Below the pieces are notes generated by a model. The model worked only from the letters and a program-made list of their open reading frames with translations, was not told the DNA's origin and ran no database searches. 64,000 nucleotides of DNA from Pseudorhodoferax sp. Leaf274 (GTDB lineage Bacteria > Pseudomonadota > Gammaproteobacteria > Burkholderiales > Burkholderiaceae_C). Both the position numbers and the translations under genes were made by a program. The stretch's first letter is position 1; each line of letters begins with the position of its first letter. The stretch spans positions 187,061-251,060 of the forward strand of contig NZ_LMNA01000025.1 in the NCBI RefSeq assembly GCF_001422445.1. The letters run 5' to 3'. Of this stretch, positions 60,753-64,000 are shown piece by piece.

Positions 60753-62966
60753 TCAGGCCACCGCAGGCTCGGCCGCCGCCTCGCGCTGCAGCCACTCTTG
60801 CAACACGTCGCGCTCCATCGGCCAGGCGATGTGGTAGCCCTGCCCTTCGTGGCAGCCCATCTCGGCCAGGGCCTGCCAGGTGGCCGCGTCCTCGATGCCC
60901 TCGGCCAGCACCTGCAGGCCCAGCTTGCGGCCGAGCTGGGTCACGGTCTCGGCGATGCGCGCGCCCTGGGCCTCGCGGATCTGGCGCACGAAGCCGCGGT
61001 CGATCTTGATGCGGTCCAGCGGCAGCCGCTCCAGGTAGCTCAGCGAGGAATAGCCCGTGCCGAAGTCGTCGATCGCGATGGTGATGCCCTCGGCGCGCAG
61101 CGCCGACAGCGTGGATTCCAGCAGCTGCGTGGGCAGCACGGCCACCGATTCGGTGATCTCCAGCTCCAGGTGGCGGCCCTGCAGGCCATGGCTGGCCAGC
61201 GCGGCTTGCACGGTGTCGAAGAAGCCCGGGTCGCGCAGCTGCGCCACCGACACGTTGACCGCCATGCGCCCCGGCGCGTAGCCGGCGTCCAGCATCTGGC
61301 GCATGGTGGCGCAGGCCGTGGCCAGCACCCACTGGCCCAGCGGCACGATCAGGCCGGAATGCTCGGCCACCGGGATGAAACGGTCGGGCGGCACGATGCG
61401 GCCGTCCTCGGTGCGCCAGCGCAGCAGCGCCTCCAGGCCGACCAGCGCGCCCGTGCGCAGGTCGCGCTGCGGCTGGTAGACCAGGTACAGCCGCGCATGG
61501 TCGATGGCGGTGCGCAGCTCGGACAGCAGCAGCGCGCGGTCGCGCGCCTCCGCGCCCATCTGCTCGGCGTAGCGCAGGTCCTGGCCACGGTGGTCGCGCT
61601 TGGCGCGCTTGAGCGCGATGGTGGCGTCCTTGACCAGGTCGGCACCGGCCTGCGCCGCATGCGGCAGCAGCACGTGGCCGCAGGTCAGCGTGACCTTGTG
61701 CGGCACGCCGTCCACCAGCAGCGGCTCGCGCACGCATTCCAGCAGGCGCTGCGGCATCACCTGCTCGGTGCTGCCGAGCACGCCGAAGGTGTCGGGCCCC
61801 ACGCGCGCCAGCAGCACGCCGGGCGCCAGCGCCTCGGCCAGCCGCCGCGCCACGGCGGCCAGCAGCCGGTCGCCGAAACGGTGGCCCATGACGTCGTTGG
61901 CGGCGCTGAAGTCGTCGATGTCCAGCAGCGCCAGGATGTGGTGGCGCGCGCCGAGCCGTGCGCAGGCGTCGACCTTCTCGATGAAGTGCGCGCGGTTGGG
62001 CAGGCCCACCAGCGTGTCGAAGTAGGCCGACTGGTGCAGCCGCTCGAGCAGGCCGCGGTTGTGCCGCAGCGTGCGCAGGTTGGTGCAGAACACGTCCAGC
62101 AGCTGGCGGTCGGCCGTGCTGCGCAGGCGCGGGGCCTGCACGTAGACGGCCATGTCCTGCCCGTCGCGGCGCCCCATGTAGAGCGCGACGCCGCCCTGCT
62201 CGCCGTAGACGTTGCCGCCCTGCACCAGCGCACGCCGCAGCAGCTGGGCGGCCCGGCTCGCGGGCAGCGCCTGCAGCGGCTGGCCTTGCAGCCCGGCGAA
62301 GCGGCCGGCCGCCGCCAGCACCTGGCCGGTGCCCGCCGCGCCGGCCCCGGCTTCGCGCAGGGCGACCAGCCCCTCGCCGGGCACGTCCAGCACGGCGGCC
62401 AGCTGCGCGATGACGGCGCCGGCGAAGGCGTGCAGGTTGGTCTGCTCCAGCAGCGCCGCGCCGGACTGCACGATGCGCTCCAGGCTGCGCCGGCTGGCCT
62501 CGGTGTTGCACAGCTGCTCGTAGGCGCGCAGCGCCGCCGCCACGGTGGCCTGCAGGCGCGCCGGTGCCAGCTCGGCCTTGCTGCGGCAGTCGCCGATGTC
62601 GTAGCGCAGCAGCGTCTGCAGCGCGGGGCCCTGCAGTTCCGTGCGCAGCACGATGCGGGTGTGGTGCAGGCCCAGGCCGTCGCGCAGGAATTCGACCAGG
62701 CCGAAGTCGGTGTCCGGCGGCGCGGCCACGGCGAGCAAGGCGACCGCCAGGTCGCGTTCGTGCCGCAGCACGGCGCGTGCCTCGGCCTCGGTGCGTGCCT
62801 GCAGCAGCGCCACGGGGCGGCCGAACAGCACCAGGCCCTGCAGGCCGGCCTGGGCGGCGGCGTGCACGTCCTCGTCGCTGTCCACCACCAGCACGCGCCA
62901 GTCGCGCGTGGGCATCGCCGCCAGGATGGCGCCCGGCCAGGCCGGCGCCGGTGCGGGTCTGGGCAT
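60753..62966 (-). CDS. c-di-GMP phosphodiesterase: pseudo-receiver/DUF3369, degenerate GGDEF, EAL
   Basis: A 737-residue cytoplasmic protein. The N-terminus (about 22-150) resembles a response-regulator receiver (WRVLVVDSDEDVHAAAQAGLQ), but the phosphoacceptor region reads ALLAVAAP, without Asp. A GAF-like DUF3369 segment (about 150-310) follows. The GGDEF domain is degenerate (GPDTF in place of GGDEF), so it is not a cyclase. The EAL domain (about 490-730) is intact: VGLEALLRWR, NVSVAQLRD, LELEITES, IAIDDFGTGYSSLSYL, LDRIKIDRGFV and LAEGIED. It should hydrolyse c-di-GMP. One base separates its ATG from the stop of siaD upstream. Confidence 0.93.
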   Translation of the reverse strand: MPRPAPAPAWPGAILAAMPTRDWRVLVVDSDEDVHAAAQAGLQGLVLFGRPVALLQARTEAEARAVLRHERDLAVALLAVAAPPDTDFGLVEFLRDGLGLHHTRIVLRTELQGPALQTLLRYDIGDCRSKAELAPARLQATVAAALRAYEQLCNTEASRRSLERIVQSGAALLEQTNLHAFAGAVIAQLAAVLDVPGEGLVALREAGAGAAGTGQVLAAAGRFAGLQGQPLQALPASRAAQLLRRALVQGGNVYGEQGGVALYMGRRDGQDMAVYVQAPRLRSTADRQLLDVFCTNLRTLRHNRGLLERLHQSAYFDTLVGLPNRAHFIEKVDACARLGARHHILALLDIDDFSAANDVMGHRFGDRLLAAVARRLAEALAPGVLLARVGPDTFGVLGSTEQVMPQRLLECVREPLLVDGVPHKVTLTCGHVLLPHAAQAGADLVKDATIALKRAKRDHRGQDLRYAEQMGAEARDRALLLSELRTAIDHARLYLVYQPQRDLRTGALVGLEALLRWRTEDGRIVPPDRFIPVAEHSGLIVPLGQWVLATACATMRQMLDAGYAPGRMAVNVSVAQLRDPGFFDTVQAALASHGLQGRHLELEITESVAVLPTQLLESTLSALRAEGITIAIDDFGTGYSSLSYLERLPLDRIKIDRGFVRQIREAQGARIAETVTQLGRKLGLQVLAEGIEDAATWQALAEMGCHEGQGYHIAWPMERDVLQEWLQREAAAEPAVA

Positions 62967-62967
62967 C

Positions 62968-63705
62968 TCAGCCGGTCTGCAGTTGCAGGTTGCCGCCGGC
63001 ATGCGCCACGCGGTTGCGTCCGCCGCGCTTGGCGGCGTACAGCGCCTCGTCGGCCTGGCCATAGGCCTCGTCGAAGCTGGCACCGCAGGGCATGCAGCTG
63101 ATGCCGAAGCTGGCCGTCACGCGGCTGCCGTCGGGCAGGCCGAAGGCATGGCCTTCGATGGTGCGCCGCGCGCGCTGGGCCACGGCCTCGGCGGCCTCGG
63201 GCTCGTCATGCGGCAGCAGCAGCGTGAACTCCTCGCCGCCGACGCGCCCGATGAGGCCCTGCGCCGGCACCGATTGCTGCAGGCAGGCCACCACGCCCAG
63301 GATGACCTTGTCGCCCACGGGATGGCCGAAGCTGTCGTTGATGCGCTTGAAGTGGTCGATGTCCAGCACGATCAGCGTGAGGCCGCCCCGCGCGAACAGC
63401 TGGTTCACGCGCTCGATGATGGCCGCGCGGTTCAGCACGCCGGTCAGCGGGTCGTGCGTGGCGCGGTGCCGCAGTTCGCCGGCCAGGTCCTGCAGCCGCT
63501 GGTTGAGCTGCGTCATCTCCAGCTCGGCCCGGTCGCTGCGGCGCACCAGGCGGCGCGTCTCGCGCAGCAGGCGCTCGTAGGCGGCGAGCAGCTCGCCCAG
63601 CGCCTCGTGGGCACAGGCCGGCCCGGCCGCATGGGCAGCGCGCGCGGCCAGCAGCGCGCGGTGCTCGGCATCGAACAGGTCGGGCGCTTCGCCGGGCGTG
63701 TCCAT
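62968..63705 (-). CDS. siaD: Diguanylate cyclase, SiaD-like
   Basis: A 245-residue cytoplasmic cyclase. An N-terminal helical stalk (about 33-80; YERLLRETRRLVRRSDRAELEMTQLNQRLQDLAGEL) precedes a GGDEF domain with RATHDPLTGVLNRAAI, VLDIDHFKRINDSFGHPVGD and the active GGEEF at 156-160. No RxxD inhibitory site lies before the signature (it reads PAQG). The stalk and gene order match SiaD of the SiaABCD pathway, where SiaC binds and activates SiaD. ATG 63705 is 1 base from the siaC-like stop. The assignment depends mainly on the neighbouring siaC. Confidence 0.85.
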   Translation of the reverse strand: MDTPGEAPDLFDAEHRALLAARAAHAAGPACAHEALGELLAAYERLLRETRRLVRRSDRAELEMTQLNQRLQDLAGELRHRATHDPLTGVLNRAAIIERVNQLFARGGLTLIVLDIDHFKRINDSFGHPVGDKVILGVVACLQQSVPAQGLIGRVGGEEFTLLLPHDEPEAAEAVAQRARRTIEGHAFGLPDGSRVTASFGISCMPCGASFDEAYGQADEALYAAKRGGRNRVAHAGGNLQLQTG

Positions 63706-63706
63706 T

Positions 63707-64000
63707 TCAGGCCTGCCCCACCGGATGGCTGGTGAACGCGATGGCCGGGAAATCGTCGTGCAGTTCCTGGCCGAACTCGAGGATGGTGTCGTCCTCCGCG
63801 TCGTGGTACCAGTGCAGCGCGACCTGGTTGCCGGCCTCCACGGCATCGTCCAGCGCCTCGATCAGGTTGAACAGCATCTTGGTGCTGGAGCTGTTGAAGT
63901 AGGCCAGCGCGATGTGCACGGCGATCGCGCGGCCGTGCTGCCCGGCCAGGTAGGCCTTGAGCTGCGCGATGACCTCGCCGTAGAAGGCAGCGGCGTTCTC
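63707..64000 (-). CDS. siaC: SiaC-like (DUF1987) biofilm regulation phosphoprotein, 5' part missing
   Basis: The last 97 residues of a small protein open to the right edge. It begins ENAAAFYGEVIAQLKAYL and continues AVHIALAYFNSSSTKMLFNLIEALDDAVEAGNQVALHWYHDAEDDTILEFGQELHDD. This is the DUF1987/SiaC pattern. SiaC is phosphorylated on a Thr by SiaB and dephosphorylated by SiaA. The SSST cluster is a plausible site, but I cannot confirm the residue. It is directly followed by siaD. Confidence 0.85.
   Translation of the reverse strand, partial: ENAAAFYGEVIAQLKAYLAGQHGRAIAVHIALAYFNSSSTKMLFNLIEALDDAVEAGNQVALHWYHDAEDDTILEFGQELHDDFPAIAFTSHPVGQA

Noticed and set aside
1-64000. Mobile elements, prophage, CRISPR and toxin-antitoxin modules
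   Set aside because: No transposase, integrase, direct-repeat array or paired small toxin genes were recognised. GC content and codon style are uniform apart from the short regulatory gap near 39.2 kb.

Overview
The window is GC-rich chromosomal DNA, densely packed with genes, from a betaproteobacterium. It is most likely a member of the Burkholderiales close to the Comamonadaceae. The pointers are two orphan Bug/TctC-type solute receptors, a DUF4148 mini-protein, a RegB/RegA pair beside a cyo quinol oxidase operon, a TadA fused to an alpha/beta hydrolase, and very high GC at third codon positions. I see no insertion sequence, phage gene, CRISPR array or rRNA. One tRNA (Lys, TTT) is present.

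Layout. 0-4.9 kb (minus strand): an LD-carboxypeptidase cut by the window edge, the tadA fusion, tRNA-Lys, tcdA, a YeeE/YedE sulfur transporter and an unassigned glycosyltransferase-like protein. 4.9-7.5 kb: tolB-pal-cpoB without tolQRA. 7.9-12.9 kb (plus): an LPS block of O-antigen ligase, msbA, an MFS permease and a core glycosyltransferase. 13-22 kb: a siderophore-type TonB receptor, a YbaN protein, a membrane diguanylate cyclase, a YkvA-like protein, an FMN reductase, a pirin, a small SUOX-like periplasmic protein and an MHS-type permease. 22.2-29 kb (plus): cyoABCD-surf1-regBA, a bo3-type quinol oxidase with its assembly factor and a redox-sensing two-component system.

29-43 kb holds a carbohydrate-uptake region. 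A GH-like enzyme is followed by binding protein, two permeases and an ATPase. Beside it lie a large TonB-dependent receptor, an exbB-exbD-exbD-tonB operon and a divergent LacI-type regulator. An identical 13-base operator-like sequence (TGCAATCGTTTGT) lies in front of both the receptor and the exbB/lacI intergenic region. This links the energising complex, the receptor and the regulator, and makes it the best candidate for a coherent uptake system.

43-52.9 kb: pdeM-lhr (DNA repair type), uraA, DUF4148, a tandem universal stress protein, an EamA transporter, and a crp-like regulator with an SDR and a Bug receptor. 53-60.7 kb: a lipase-like lipoprotein translationally coupled to a DUF4105/Lnb-like membrane protein, a CPA1 Na+/H+ antiporter, a ClsC-type phospholipase D and NDH-2. 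60.7-64 kb: a c-di-GMP block with siaC (cut by the window edge), siaD and an EAL protein with a degenerate GGDEF.

Many neighbouring genes overlap by 4 bases (ATGA or GTGA), so several real starts are GTG. Three genes have GACAAT 6-8 bases before the ATG, compatible with leaderless transcripts. Functional calls rest on reading motifs by eye. No database search was run.
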